In this document: piece after piece, positions 45,158-54,587 of the stretch
How the letters are laid out: each line of letters begins with the position of its first letter
Position numbering within the stretch: the first letter of the stretch is position 1
Origin: Actinomycetota bacterium
Lineage (GTDB): Bacteria; Actinomycetota; Acidimicrobiia; Acidimicrobiales; Microtrichaceae
Reading direction: 5' to 3'
Assembly: GCA_016870275.1 (NCBI GenBank)
Contig: VGBZ01000008.1
Coordinates: 1-64,000, forward strand
Length of the DNA: 64,000 nucleotides
Position numbers and translations under genes: made by a program
Notes under the pieces: model-generated
Told to the model about the DNA's origin: nothing
The model's database searches: none
What the model saw: the letters and a program-made list of their open reading frames with translations, nothing else

Positions 45158-46021
45158 TCGCCGGTCGTCGTTCGTACCGGGCGTCCCACTGGTCGGGGCC
45201 ACCGACCCGCTCGACCTCGACGAACCCGTCGGAGCGCAGCAGTTCGTCGGCGGTCACGGCGTCGGGACCCGACCGGAACTCGATCCACATCACGCGACGG
45301 CCGTCCAGTCCGACCAGCGTCGGATCGCCCGGAGGACGTCGAGCTCGTGCCCCTCGACGTCGATCTTGACGACCACGCGACACCCGGGTGAGACCTCCAC
45401 GTTGGCGTCCAGGTAGGACCCGTCGACAGCGGTGACCGGGATGCTGGAGTCGGACGACCCGACGGCCGCGGGCTCGAGCGAGGACCTGCCGGAGTGCCCC
45501 GGCACCCGGTGGAGGGCGGTCAGCCCCGGCGAATCCGACAGCGCGACGGGGTGGATCCGTGCGGTGGCGACGTCCATCAGGTTCCGCTCGAGGAGGGTGG
45601 TGGTGTCGGGGTCGGGTTCGAAGGCGTGAACGGCCTGCGCGCCGCTGCGGCTAGCGATGAGCGAGTAGAGGCCCACGTTCGCCCCGATGTCGAGCAGAAC
45701 GACGCCCTCGGCCTGCTCCCGGAGCAGGTCGGCGAGCCGGTACCCGTAGGTACCGAGTACGCAGAGGACGAACGTTTCGTCCGTGCCGCGATCGGCGAGC
45801 GGGACGCCATAGGCGCTCCACACCGTGTCGCCGTCCCGGGCGACACGGAGGTGCAACCGCTCGGCGGCCCGGCGGACGATCCTCCGCGGATCCGACCTCC
45901 GGGGGCGGGCCCGCCACGCCCAGGTCGCCCGCAGTGCGGCGATGCTGATCCGGACGCGCCTCGGCGGCGTTGCAGGGCGAGCCGCCTGATGTGCTGCTGA
46001 TTCGGATCCGGGTGCCGTCAC
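45147..46021 (-). pseudogene. FkbM-family methyltransferase with a frameshift near its 3' end
   Basis: The first frame (46021 to 45290) carries the SAM fold: VVLLDIGANVGLYSLIASRS, VHAFEPDPDTTTLLERNL and VVVKIDVEGHELDVLRAI, the FkbM signature. It then runs RRWSDWTAVA and stops. The expected family ending, LVGLDGRRVMWIEFRSG and the rest, lies in another frame ending at 45147. A one-base loss (or two-base gain) around 45310-45325 explains both. It would have O-methylated a sugar. The truncated form may be inactive; a sequencing error is the alternative. Confidence 0.75.
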
Positions 46022-46216
46022 GGTGCGGACGACCCTATCGGTGCGTCGTCGGGCCGGTCCTGCCGCACCCGCCAGAATCCACCCGGTGATCGACCGACTC
46101 GTGGACACCGGGCTCCCCGTCGACCGAGTCGACCGGCCGCAACGGGTCATGTCACTGGTGCCGTCACCGCCCAACACGGGGGCCGAGGACCCTGATCGCC
46201 TCGCTACGATCCAGCG

Positions 46217-47419
46217 ATGAGGATCCTTTTCAGCGCGTATGCGGTCTCGCCGCTTCGCGGAAGCGAGCCCGGGACCTCGTGGCGAACCGTCGAGGCCCTT
46301 GCGGCCCGGGGGCATGAGGTCGTTGTCCTGACCTCGGACCGTCTGCACGACGACATGGACGATGCCTCGACTCCCGAGGGTGTCGAGGTGGTCCGAGTCA
46401 GCACCCGGAGCACCGGGCTGCTCTCCCGGGGCAATGTCGGTGTCTACTCCCAGTACGTTCGATGGCAGCACGACTCCGCTCGCAGAGCGGCATCGCTTCT
46501 GCTCGACCGCCACTTCGATGTGGTTCACCACTTCTCGTGGGGCAGTGCCCCGTGGGGAAGCCCCCTCTCCCGGCTCGGCCGGCCGTTCGTGTTCGGTCCA
46601 GTTGGAGGTGGGTACCGGATTCCATCCGAGTTGTACACGGTGCTCGAATGGCCCGACCGTTGGCGTGAGCGGGTGCGTGACCGCTCCGTTCGAAGTGGTC
46701 GGTTCAACCCGCTGACCAGGGGAACGGCGAAGCGCTCAGCCCTTGCGCTCGCGGGAGATCAACGGACCGCCGATCTCCTGCGGGGCGCTGGCGCTCGCAG
46801 GGTCGAATTCATGATCCCGGACATCACCCCGCCGGCGCTCCTCGCTGCTCCCCCGGACCCACGTCGGGGGCGGCGTCGACGGGTGCTGTGGGTCGGTCGG
46901 GCTCTGCCCCGGAAGGGGCTGCGGTTGGCCATGCGGTCGATCGCAGCAACCGACGACGCCGTGACCATGAGTGTCGTCGGGGAAGGTCCGGAGCGCGAAG
47001 CGTGCCTTCGATTGGCCCACGAACTCGGGATCGCTGGACGGGTCGAGTTCCACGGAGCGGTGCCGTGGCAACGAGTTGTGGACGAACTGGATGCTTGCGA
47101 TGTCTTCCTCTTCTCGAGCCTCCGTGACTCGTTCGGGGCCCAGCTGCTCGAGGCCGCCGCTCGTGGGCGGCCGATCGTGGGAATCGATCACCAGGCAGTT
47201 CGCGAGTGGGTGCCGCTCACGACCGGCGGGAGGACGCCCGTGGCGGACGAGGCGACGGTGGCGCGTGGACTTGCGCGGGAGGTTGAGAGGCTGCTCGACA
47301 ATGACGACGACTGGTCGACGGCGTCGACCGCCAGTCGGCGATTTGCCGAGCGACATACTGCCGAATCGAAGGCAGTGGCGCTCGAGTCGGCGTATGCCGA
47401 GCTGGTCCCCCCGCAGTGA
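46217..47419 (+). CDS. GT4-family glycosyltransferase (copy A)
   Basis: A 400-residue GT-B enzyme. N-terminal domain: ILFSAYAVSPLRGSEPGTSW, FDVVHHFSWGSAPWGSPL and FVFGPVGGGYRIPSE. C-terminal domain: VLWVGRALPRKGLRLAMRSI, RVEFHGAVPWQRVVDEL and FLFSSLRDSFGAQLLEAAAR, the donor-binding EX7E-like region. It retains the front side and probably uses an activated nucleotide sugar. A decayed paralogue lies at 52487-53481. It converges on an FkbM gene with ten bases between. Confidence 0.92.
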   Translation: MRILFSAYAVSPLRGSEPGTSWRTVEALAARGHEVVVLTSDRLHDDMDDASTPEGVEVVRVSTRSTGLLSRGNVGVYSQYVRWQHDSARRAASLLLDRHFDVVHHFSWGSAPWGSPLSRLGRPFVFGPVGGGYRIPSELYTVLEWPDRWRERVRDRSVRSGRFNPLTRGTAKRSALALAGDQRTADLLRGAGARRVEFMIPDITPPALLAAPPDPRRGRRRRVLWVGRALPRKGLRLAMRSIAATDDAVTMSVVGEGPEREACLRLAHELGIAGRVEFHGAVPWQRVVDELDACDVFLFSSLRDSFGAQLLEAAARGRPIVGIDHQAVREWVPLTTGGRTPVADEATVARGLAREVERLLDNDDDWSTASTASRRFAERHTAESKAVALESAYAELVPPQ

Positions 47420-47428
47420 CAGCGGCCG

Positions 47429-48274
47429 TCAGTGGGGTTCGCCCCACTGGGCGCCGGGTGGCAAATGGTCCGGCTGAGCGCTCGCAAAGACGTTGGCGTC
47501 GTGGACCTCAGCAGGGTTGCTCAGTCGGCGGTACCCATGGCCGTCAGCGCGGAAGAACTGATAGCCCAGACGGTCCAGGAGCTCCCAGCTGCCGTGAGGG
47601 TCCCACCCCGCTCGTGCTGCTTGAGCCGGCACGAACTCCATGAGCACGGTCGGCTTCGATGCCGTCAGCAGCTCCATGGCTCCCGTGAGTGCCGGGAGCT
47701 CGTGTCCTTCGACATCGATCTTCAGGAAGTCGACGGAGGTCGTGATGATCTCGTCGAGTCGAACGACATCGATCTGCTCAGTTTCGTTGTTCGAAGTGTC
47801 CTGACGGTCGAGCGACCTCCGCGACGGGTCGTCATGGCCGAAGAGGGTTGCGGTTCCCGTTCGTGATCCTGCTGCAGCGCTGATGACCTCGACGCGGTTC
47901 GACAGGTCGTCGTTCAGTTCGAGGTTGTGCGTCAGAACCTGAACCGCGGAGGGTGACGCCTCGATCGCGTACACCTTGCCCGTGTTCCCGACGATCGACG
48001 CGAGACTCAGGCTGTAGACGCCGTAGTTCGCTCCAACATCGACAGCCACGTCGCCCGGGCCAACCCAGTCGGTCAGTCGACGCAGCTCAACGTCGTAGCA
48101 CCCTCGTTGGGCGAACAACAGCTTGGTCACGCCGCGCCACTCGGGCGGGCACCAGAACAAGGCGCCGGATGGCTCGATCCGGACAGTGGCGCCGCGGCCC
48201 GCTGCGGTGAGCACCCGCCAGTACCCGAGTCGGAGGGCGAACGCGGCGGCTGTCTTCGGATCGGAACCGGCCAA
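47429..48274 (-). CDS. FkbM-family methyltransferase, intact copy
   Basis: A 281-residue SAM-dependent methyltransferase. VAVDVGANYGVYSLSLASIV, VYAIEASPSAVQVLTHNLEL and VDFLKIDVEGHELPALTGAM are the conserved motifs, and LLDRLGYQFFRADGHGYRRL closes the fold. It probably methylates a sugar hydroxyl of the polymer. The start is unclear: a TTG at 48274 is the only in-frame standard-type codon, while coding-like sequence (ISRLQGQIRTLRRLAGS) extends up to a TAG near 48325, so the N-terminus may be damaged. Confidence 0.85.
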   Translation of the reverse strand: MAGSDPKTAAAFALRLGYWRVLTAAGRGATVRIEPSGALFWCPPEWRGVTKLLFAQRGCYDVELRRLTDWVGPGDVAVDVGANYGVYSLSLASIVGNTGKVYAIEASPSAVQVLTHNLELNDDLSNRVEVISAAAGSRTGTATLFGHDDPSRRSLDRQDTSNNETEQIDVVRLDEIITTSVDFLKIDVEGHELPALTGAMELLTASKPTVLMEFVPAQAARAGWDPHGSWELLDRLGYQFFRADGHGYRRLSNPAEVHDANVFASAQPDHLPPGAQWGEPH

Positions 48275-48572
48275 TCGGCGCAGAGTGCGGATTTGGCCCT
48301 GAAGGCGACTGATGTCGAAACCCTAGACGAGTGCTCCAACGGATTCGCGCGCCGTGCGTTCCCCGACGGCCTCCGCCGATTCGCAGGATCAATGTGGAAG
48401 TCGTCGAGGATCCTCGTCCGGAGTGTCTCGGGGCGGCAACGAGGACACCCTCCCGGAGATTCGGAGACGAGGCACCCAGTCACCGCTGCCGGAGATCGTG
48501 ATGGCGGGCATCGGCGCTCACGGAAGGTCGGTACCGTGGCGCCGTGGTGGCAACCGCTGTGGGGCACTCCTG

Positions 48573-49721
48573 ATGCACGTGGCCGTCTGCGGTCCTGCGG
48601 ATCTGTCGTTGGTCGCTCCCCACCTCGACGGGCCGGCACCACCGTCCGCCGGATACCGTGCGCCGATCATCAGCCGGTTGGTGCTGGGCCTGGTCGAACG
48701 CGGTCACCGCGTGGACCTGGTGACCCTCAGCCCGGAGCCGATGGACGTCGGCCGGTACCGGGGAGGCGACCTGACGGTGCTGGTCGGCCCGTACCGCCCG
48801 CACCGCCGCTGGGCCGACGCCTTCCGCACCGAGCGCGCTGCGGTCGCCGAGGCGGTCGTCGAGTCGGGCGCCGATGTCGTCCACGCCCACTGGACCTACG
48901 AGTTCGCACTCGGCGCCCTGCGGACGGGTCTCCCTGTGGTCGTCAGCATCCGAGACTGGGCCCCGCCGGTGTTCCGTCACCGACCGGACCACTACCGGGC
49001 GGTCCGTCTGGGGATGCAGGCCCGGGTGCTCCGGTCGTCGGCCCGGTTCACGGCGAATTCGCCCTACCTGGCCGAGCGGGCGACCCGGTGGACGGGGCGG
49101 CCGGTGCGGGTCATCCCCAACGGCATCGAGTTCCCGCCGGACCCGCCCCCGGCCGCCGCAGCCGGCCCCCCGGTGGTCGTGGCGCTGGCGAACGGGTTCG
49201 GCAACCTGAAGAACGTCGCGACGCTGCTCGAGGCGTTCCCGCTCATCCGTCGAGCGCACCCGGACGCACTGCTGCGGCTGGCCGGTTACGACTACCAGCC
49301 GGATGGACCTGCGGCCCGATGGTCGGCCGACCGGGGACTCGGGGCCGGCGTGGACTTCGTCGGGCCGCTCCCGGTCGGCGAGGTGGCCACCTTCCTGGGG
49401 GGTGGGTCGGACCTGGTCCACCCGTCGTTCGAGGAGACGTTCGGCCAGGTGATCCTGGAGGCGATCGCCGCAGGCACACCGGTCGTGGCGGGCCGTGACG
49501 CCGGAGCGGTCCCGTGGGTCCTGGACGGGGGGACATCGGGCCGTCTCGTCGACGTCGGGTCGCCGGAGGCGATCGCTGCCGCCGTGGTGTCCCTGCTCGA
49601 CGACCCCGCCGCATCGGCGACGCTCGCCCGGCAGGCGTTCTCGGACGCATCGTCCAGGTTCTCGTTGGACGCGGTGGTCCTCGGGTTCGAGGAGGAGTAC
49701 AAGGCGGCGATCGACGGCTGA
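48573..49721 (+). CDS. GT4-family glycosyltransferase (copy B)
   Basis: A 382-residue GT-B enzyme. MHVAVCGPADLSLVAPHLDG opens it; VVHAHWTYEFALGALRTGLP, RFTANSPYLAERATRWTG and VRVIPNGIEFPP follow. FGNLKNVATLLEAFPLIRRA and LVHPSFEETFGQVILEAIAAG carry the donor-site Glu residues. It is a close paralogue of the gene at 54584 (shared HAHWTYEFAL, NSPYxAER, LKNVxTLLxAF). The ATG at 48573 is chosen because homology starts there. The 3' end lies antisense to a decaying FkbM. Confidence 0.92.
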   Translation: MHVAVCGPADLSLVAPHLDGPAPPSAGYRAPIISRLVLGLVERGHRVDLVTLSPEPMDVGRYRGGDLTVLVGPYRPHRRWADAFRTERAAVAEAVVESGADVVHAHWTYEFALGALRTGLPVVVSIRDWAPPVFRHRPDHYRAVRLGMQARVLRSSARFTANSPYLAERATRWTGRPVRVIPNGIEFPPDPPPAAAAGPPVVVALANGFGNLKNVATLLEAFPLIRRAHPDALLRLAGYDYQPDGPAARWSADRGLGAGVDFVGPLPVGEVATFLGGGSDLVHPSFEETFGQVILEAIAAGTPVVAGRDAGAVPWVLDGGTSGRLVDVGSPEAIAAAVVSLLDDPAASATLARQAFSDASSRFSLDAVVLGFEEEYKAAIDG

Positions 49722-50479
49722 ACGCCGACGGGTCTGTCGTCGGCGTCGCGGAGGTACGTCGCGTCGAACTGGAGGAGCTGGGAGTTCCGGGGGTCGCGGA
49801 ATTCGGGCGACACGTCGACGAGCCGGAACCCGGCGTCGCGGAGCCGGCCGTGCAGGGCGTCGAACGTCGCGCTCCCGGCGTACAGCTCGACGAGCGAGTG
49901 CTCCAGGTGGATCGCCGTGATCCGCTCGAGCGTGGTGCCGTCCAGCACGGCGGACTCGGCCCCCTGGACGTCCAGCTTCAACAGGACGCGATCCTCCGGT
50001 CGGGCGTTGGCGTCGAGCAGGTCGTCGACGGTGGTCACCTCGACCTCGACCTCGCCGACGGTCGCCGTATGGGGCGCCGCGGGGGTGTGGGCGTCGAGCA
50101 TGGGGAGCAACGACGATGAGTCGGCGTTGCCGGCCACCTGGAGCGAGCGGGTCCCGGGTGCGGCGCCGACGGCGATCCGCCGCACCTGTCAGTCGGGGTC
50201 GGCGACTGACGCCGCCCGGAGCCGCTCGAACGACGCCGGGAGCGGCTCGCAGGACACGATCCGGCCGCGGTGACCCCGGCCTCGGAGCATGAGCGCGTAT
50301 CCCCCACCGGCCGCTCCAACGTCGAGGACGAGGTCGATCCGGGCGCCGGCGATCAGCCCGACGTGGGCGAGCGCCGGATCGCGGGGCGGCGGCCACCGAC
50401 GGACATCGATCCTGAACCGGTGGGCGAGGGCCCGCAGTCGGTGCGGCAGGCTCGGTTGGTCTGTCACGGGGTCGAGCAT
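49722..50479 (-). pseudogene. FkbM-family methyltransferase broken by an in-frame TGA
   Basis: From an ATG at 50479 the frame reads DLVLDVGAAGGGYALMLRGR and IVSCEPLPASFERLRAASVADPD, then TGA at 50189-50191. The same frame continues QVRRIAVGAAPGTRSLQVAG, NADSSSLLPMLDAHTP and VLLKLDVQGAESAVLDGT, the rest of a normal FkbM. The TGA sits where homologues have Trp (DPxW). Downstream the frame stays open through the antisense of the GT4 gene to 49292, so the native stop may also be lost. Confidence 0.78.
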
Positions 50480-50677
50480 GGCTGCGCAGGGCGAACCGGG
50501 CAAGGTTGGCGTGACCGCCGGGCGGGTTCCGGCCTCGGGGAGGCGGTGGACCTGCGTGGGGAGGAATTCGGGCAGGTGGCCCCGGACCCGCTCGAGGCCT
50601 CGGGTGCCGGCGTTTCCGACGGCGCGCCCCATCCCGGATGCCGAGTTGGTGACCGCCAGCGTCCCGGCGGTGTGCGA

Positions 50678-51643
50678 TCACCCGGTCGTTCCCGTCCGCA
50701 GCGTCTCGGCGGACGCGCGGACGATCCTGCGGTCGAGTGTGCCGAGCGTCCGGCGGTCCTCCCCGTCGAGGAGGCCGAGCTGCTGCACCACGGTGCGGGC
50801 GATCGCGCGTGTCCGGACGGGCTGGTAGCGCCGGGCGAGCTCGTCGTTGCGCTCCGACGCAGCATCGTCGAGGCCGCGTTCGAGGAGCACCACGTCGACG
50901 GCCCACTGGAGGCGTTCGGTGTTGTGGCGGAGTGCGTGGGCCAGCACGTGCACGTGCAGGTGCAGGTGGTCGGGCCCCGGTGCGGGCAGGACGACACCGC
51001 CCACGTCCACCTCGGCGTGGGCGTCCCACAGGGTCTCGAAGTCCAGGTCGAGCAGCATCGACCGACCGAGTCGCCAGAGGAGCTCCAGGTAGCCGGCCGG
51101 CGCCGCACGGTCCTCGAGGCGGTATGAGGCGTGGTTGTCGATCCACCGGGTCCACGCGAACGCCCGGCCGGTCGGGTCGGCGGCGGGCCCCGATGCGAGC
51201 TGCCAGCCGGACCCGAGGAGCCGATGGTGCGCGTCCTCGTACCGGTCGGGGTCGACGAGCAGGTCGATGTCACCGCACCAGCGTCCGCCCGGATCCCCGG
51301 TCGTGACGACGGCGAGTGGCGTGCCCTTGAGGACGAGCGACCTGATCCCGGCGTCGGCCAGCGAGGTCGTGACCGCGTGGGCCCGGCCGGCCGAGGCGAT
51401 CGAGCGCCGGGCGTTGACCTCGGCGCGCGTCCGGATCCAGCGGCGATCCTCGTCGCTCAGCCCCGTCGTGTCGCGGGCGAGCACCTCTCCGATCCGGTGC
51501 CGCTCGATCGCCGCACGGTGCGCAGGACCGAATGGATCCCCCCCGTCCTGCGGGGGCGTGGACACGGGCCCGCAGCTCGCCACGTCAACGGCGTCCCGGA
51601 CCCGACGGAGGAGGCGGTCCCACTCCTGGTCGGTCACGCTCAT
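50678..51643 (-). CDS. Nucleotidyltransferase-family protein (NTP_transf_5-like)
   Basis: A 321-residue cytosolic protein. SLVLKGTPLAVVTTGDPG then RWCGDIDLLVDPDRYEDAHHRLLGSGW carry the family signature GxxLA...R.CGDIDLLV, with the Asp-x-Asp pair expected to bind metal. The C-terminal half is helical with HLHLHVHVLAHALRHN. Such proteins are common in actinobacterial polysaccharide clusters, but what they transfer is unknown. The ATG at 51643 precedes SVTDQEWDRLL; an alternate start is four codons upstream. A short gap separates it from the broken FkbM. Confidence 0.82.
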   Translation of the reverse strand: MSVTDQEWDRLLRRVRDAVDVASCGPVSTPPQDGGDPFGPAHRAAIERHRIGEVLARDTTGLSDEDRRWIRTRAEVNARRSIASAGRAHAVTTSLADAGIRSLVLKGTPLAVVTTGDPGGRWCGDIDLLVDPDRYEDAHHRLLGSGWQLASGPAADPTGRAFAWTRWIDNHASYRLEDRAAPAGYLELLWRLGRSMLLDLDFETLWDAHAEVDVGGVVLPAPGPDHLHLHVHVLAHALRHNTERLQWAVDVVLLERGLDDAASERNDELARRYQPVRTRAIARTVVQQLGLLDGEDRRTLGTLDRRIVRASAETLRTGTTG

Positions 51644-51720
51644 CGGCCCGGGCACCGCCGGACCCTAGGGCCGGCCCGCTCCGGTGGGGCCGGGGCCGGT
51701 GCGGGTGCGATGATCGGGTC

Positions 51721-52776
51721 GTGCAGACACGCAACGCAGTCCACCGGTGGGTCATGGGCGGACAGGGGTCGTCGCTGTCCCTACGGGCTCGCGACCGCCG
51801 CCATCGTCGCCTGCTCGAGTCGTTCCCCGACCTGTCGGACATGTCGGTCGTGGATCTGGGCGGCACCGTCGACTACTGGCTCTGGAGCGGACTGCGACCG
51901 GCCCGGGTCGTCGTGGTCAACCTCAGTGACGGGGCGCTGGACCGGTCCGATCCGTCGTCGGAGTGGATCACGACCCGCCGGGGCGACGCCTGCGAGTTCG
52001 ACGGCGGCGGTGAGTCCTTCGACCTGGCGTTCAGCACCACCGTAATCGAGCACGTCGGCGGGTTCGTGAGGCGCCAGCAGTTCGCCGACCGGGTCCACGA
52101 GCTGGCACCCCGTCACTGGGTGCAGACCCCCGACCGCTACTTCCCGATCGAGCCCCACTGGGGTGTTCCCGGCCTGCAGTTCCTCCCCGACCGGCCGCGA
52201 CTCTGGATCGCCACCCGGTGGTCCTGGGGTCCGCGTGGCGGTTCCGAGCGGTCGCCGGAGCGGATCGCCGCCAACGAGGAGGAGTGCCTGATGACCGACC
52301 TGGTCTCGGCGACCGAGCTACGGAGGCTCTTCCCGACGAGTGAGATCTGGTCCGAGCGGGTGGCGGGGATCTCCAAGTCGCTCGTGGCGATCGGGACGGG
52401 CGGCCGCGGGCTCAGGCCAGCTTCAGAACATCTTCTGCATGTCGGCCACGTCACGGGGGCATCAAACAGCCCCTCGCAGCCCTGGGATGGGATCCATCTA
52501 CGTCGCATATCTTTCCCGGCTCCGCTTCGCGCCGCGGCGAGCGAAAGATCTGCACCGGCCGTCGTCGTTCGACGTGGCGCACCACTTCTCGTGGGGGAGC
52601 CCCCTCGTCCGCTGGGACGCACGGTTCGTGTTCGGTCCGGTCGGTGGCGGCCAGTGCCTGCCGACGTCATTGCTCTAACAGGTCGAACCGCGAGAACTCC
52701 GTCGGCAGCGACTCAGATCGCGTGTTCTGGGATTCTCGCGCCGCAATCTTCTGTCGTGAGAGATGTTGAAGAATGA
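51721..52776 (+). CDS. Class I SAM methyltransferase with a chimeric read-through C-terminus
   Basis: Residues ~1-225 are a methyltransferase of the Methyltransf_11 group: DMSVVDLGGTVDYWLWSG, FDLAFSTTVIEHVGGFVRRQ and HWVQTPDRYFPIEPHWGVPG. The natural end is probably near SKSLVAIGTGG. From about residue 230 the frame crosses a csoR scar (52411-52482) and then an out-of-frame GT4 pseudogene before stopping at 52776, giving about 115 residues of non-native sequence. It may still be active. The GTG at 51721 starts it. Confidence 0.75.
   Translation: MQTRNAVHRWVMGGQGSSLSLRARDRRHRRLLESFPDLSDMSVVDLGGTVDYWLWSGLRPARVVVVNLSDGALDRSDPSSEWITTRRGDACEFDGGGESFDLAFSTTVIEHVGGFVRRQQFADRVHELAPRHWVQTPDRYFPIEPHWGVPGLQFLPDRPRLWIATRWSWGPRGGSERSPERIAANEEECLMTDLVSATELRRLFPTSEIWSERVAGISKSLVAIGTGGRGLRPASEHLLHVGHVTGASNSPSQPWDGIHLRRISFPAPLRAAASERSAPAVVVRRGAPLLVGEPPRPLGRTVRVRSGRWRPVPADVIALTGRTARTPSAATQIACSGILAPQSSVVRDVEE
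52411..52482 (-). pseudogene. Scar of a csoR locus (3' end joined to operator side)
   Basis: Bases 52411-52453 match the last ~43 bases of the intact csoR (61149-61192) with one base lost; minus-strand reading gives DVADMQKMF then a stop. Bases 52455-52482 match the region just downstream of the csoR operator (61662 onward: GGGGGxATCAAxCAGCCCC). The ~470 bp in between are missing. This is what an internal deletion of a second csoR copy would leave. Confidence 0.65.
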
Positions 52777-53481
52777 GGTGTTGTGTTGGCAACCAACTCA
52801 GATTCCGCACGACTGACAACGGTTATCGCTGGCCCGCCACCGCAGCTCATGATGCCGGACCTCACACCCGACGTGTTGTTGCAGCGGCCGACGGTCGATC
52901 AACTTCCACCGTTCCAGCGTCTGCTCTAGGTTAAGCGCTCCTTGCCGATGAAACGCTTGTCCGTGGCCGTCCGGGCGATCGCATATGTGGACCGGGACAA
53001 GGCGCTCGAGGTGGTCGGCGCCGGGTCGGACCTCGAACGGGCCCGTCGCCCCGCTGTCGACCTCGGAGTGGACAGCGGGGTTCGGTTCCTCGGAGAGGTG
53101 CCGTGGGAGGAGGTGATCCCGCACTACGACGCAGCGGAAGCCTTCCTCTTCACCAGTCTTCGCGACAGCTCCGGGGTACAGCTCCTCGAGGCAGGCGCTC
53201 GCGGACTCCCGTTCGTCAGCCCTGAACATCACGGCGCACGCGACTGGTTGCCACCGGAAGCGGGGGCACTCGTTCCGACGGGGCCGGCATCGACGTGTGC
53301 ACGCTCGCCGGGAGCAGCAGCGTCGAAGCTCCTCGGTGACGAATCACGTTGGCGCGCCGCCTCGACGAACGCCAGCTCGTGGCCTTCCCAGTGCACCCTG
53401 GCAGCCCACGCAGTCCAGATGGACCATATCCACCGGACTACGGTCGGCGGTCACCGGCGCTCACACCACGACGCACCATGA
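52487..53481 (+). pseudogene. Decayed GT4 glycosyltransferase, paralogue of copy A
   Basis: The piece FDVAHHFSWGSPLVRWDARF with VFGPVGGGQCLPTSLL ends in TAA at 52678 and matches copy A (FDVVHHFSWGS, FVFGPVGGG). A TGA near 52752 and a frameshift follow. Another frame then gives VLATNSDSARL, LMMPDLTPDVLL, a TAG at 52927-52929 where copy A has Trp (LLxV), and LPMKRLSVAVRAIA onward to FLFTSLRDSSGVQLLEAGA. The first ~70 residues are missing. It is non-functional. Confidence 0.85.
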
Positions 53482-54587
53482 AGGTCGTTCACCTCCTCGG
53501 ACCACTCCGCCGCTCAGGAGCCGAGATGATGTTGCTTTCGTCCGCCGACCTGTTTTCCCGATCGGGTATCGAGTTGTCGGTGGCGTCGCTGGCGGACCCG
53601 TCCGACAGCGAGATTGCGGAACAGTTCGAAGCTGCCGGCATTGAGGTGACACATCTCGTAGCGAGCTCCCGCCAAGCAGCTGCGCGGGCGTTCCGCGATC
53701 TAGTCGTCGCCCATGCTCCTGATCTCGTCCACGTGCATACCGAGCGCGCCTCGGCCGTGACCGAGCTTGCCGCACGATCGACGGGCGCGCCCGTGCTGCG
53801 GTCGGTGCACAGTGTGTTCCAGTTCGATGGTGCGCTTCGAGCGAGAAAGGCGGCTGAGCGGCTCGTGGCGCGTGTGCTCGGAGTGACGACCGCCTCCGTC
53901 TCCGAGTCGGTGCAGTCCAACGAGTGGCAGCGATTCCGGAATCCCAGTCGGGTGCTCCACAACTGGTTCAACGACGAGCACTTCAGACCGCCTGACGAAC
54001 GCAGGCGCGAGCAGGCAAGGGCGATGCTCGAGGTCGACGACCGCGTCACCCTGGCGGTCGTGGGGAACTGCGCTCCCGTCAAGAACCACGCAATGCTCTT
54101 CGAGGCCATTGCGCGCTTGGAGCCCGACGCGCGGCCACTCGTCCTCCACGTCGGATCAGGGAGCACGCTGAACGACGAGGTCGCACTCGCAGCCGAGCTC
54201 GGAGTCGACGACGACGTGCAGTTCATCGGTTCGATGAGCGACCCGAGACCAGCACTTTGGGCGGCGGACGGCTTCGTGATGCCGTCGCGGCACGAAGGGC
54301 TCGGCATCGCACCATTGGAGGCAGCCGGTGCCGGACTACACCTCCTGCTGGCCGACGCGCCCGGACTGCGTGACGTGGCTACCGCCCTCCCGTACGCGCT
54401 GACCTTCAGGGCACGGGCACGTGACCTCGCATCAGCGCTCTCAACGGTTGCTGGGCGGCTCGATGACGCAGCGGCTCGCGAGCAGTCTGACGCTGCGCGA
54501 GGTCGTTTCGGTCGGGAGGCGGGTGCAGCCGGCTGGATCGCCATGTACCGGCAGCTGGTGGGGCAGTCTGCCCCGCAGGCACCATGA
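53478..54587 (+). CDS. GT4-family glycosyltransferase (type C)
   Basis: A 369-residue GT-B enzyme. KVVHLLGPLRRSGAEMMLLS opens with the usual Gly-rich loop; HAPDLVHVHTERASAVTELA, LRSVHSVFQFDG and RVLHNWFNDEHFRPP follow. VVGNCAPVKNHAMLFEAIAR, VGSGSTLNDEVALAAELGV and VMPSRHEGLGIAPLEAAGAG form the donor domain. It is unlike copies A and B in sequence. The ATG at 53478 lies inside the end of the upstream pseudogene, and the stop overlaps the next start (ATGA). Confidence 0.92.
   Translation: MKVVHLLGPLRRSGAEMMLLSSADLFSRSGIELSVASLADPSDSEIAEQFEAAGIEVTHLVASSRQAAARAFRDLVVAHAPDLVHVHTERASAVTELAARSTGAPVLRSVHSVFQFDGALRARKAAERLVARVLGVTTASVSESVQSNEWQRFRNPSRVLHNWFNDEHFRPPDERRREQARAMLEVDDRVTLAVVGNCAPVKNHAMLFEAIARLEPDARPLVLHVGSGSTLNDEVALAAELGVDDDVQFIGSMSDPRPALWAADGFVMPSRHEGLGIAPLEAAGAGLHLLLADAPGLRDVATALPYALTFRARARDLASALSTVAGRLDDAAAREQSDAARGRFGREAGAAGWIAMYRQLVGQSAPQAP

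Noticed and set aside
46022-46216. Small plus-strand open frame before GT4 copy A
   Set aside because: Composition and lack of ribosome site suggest non-coding intergenic DNA between divergent genes.
48480-51155. An 891-codon minus-strand open frame
   Set aside because: Arg/Pro-rich shadow in high-GC DNA antisense to the GT4 gene and overlapping the FkbM and nucleotidyltransferase genes in another frame.
50186-52930. Stop-codon reassignment (TGA/TAG read as Trp)
   Set aside because: Many intact genes in the window end in TGA or TAG, and the affected genes show other damage, so ordinary decay is simpler.
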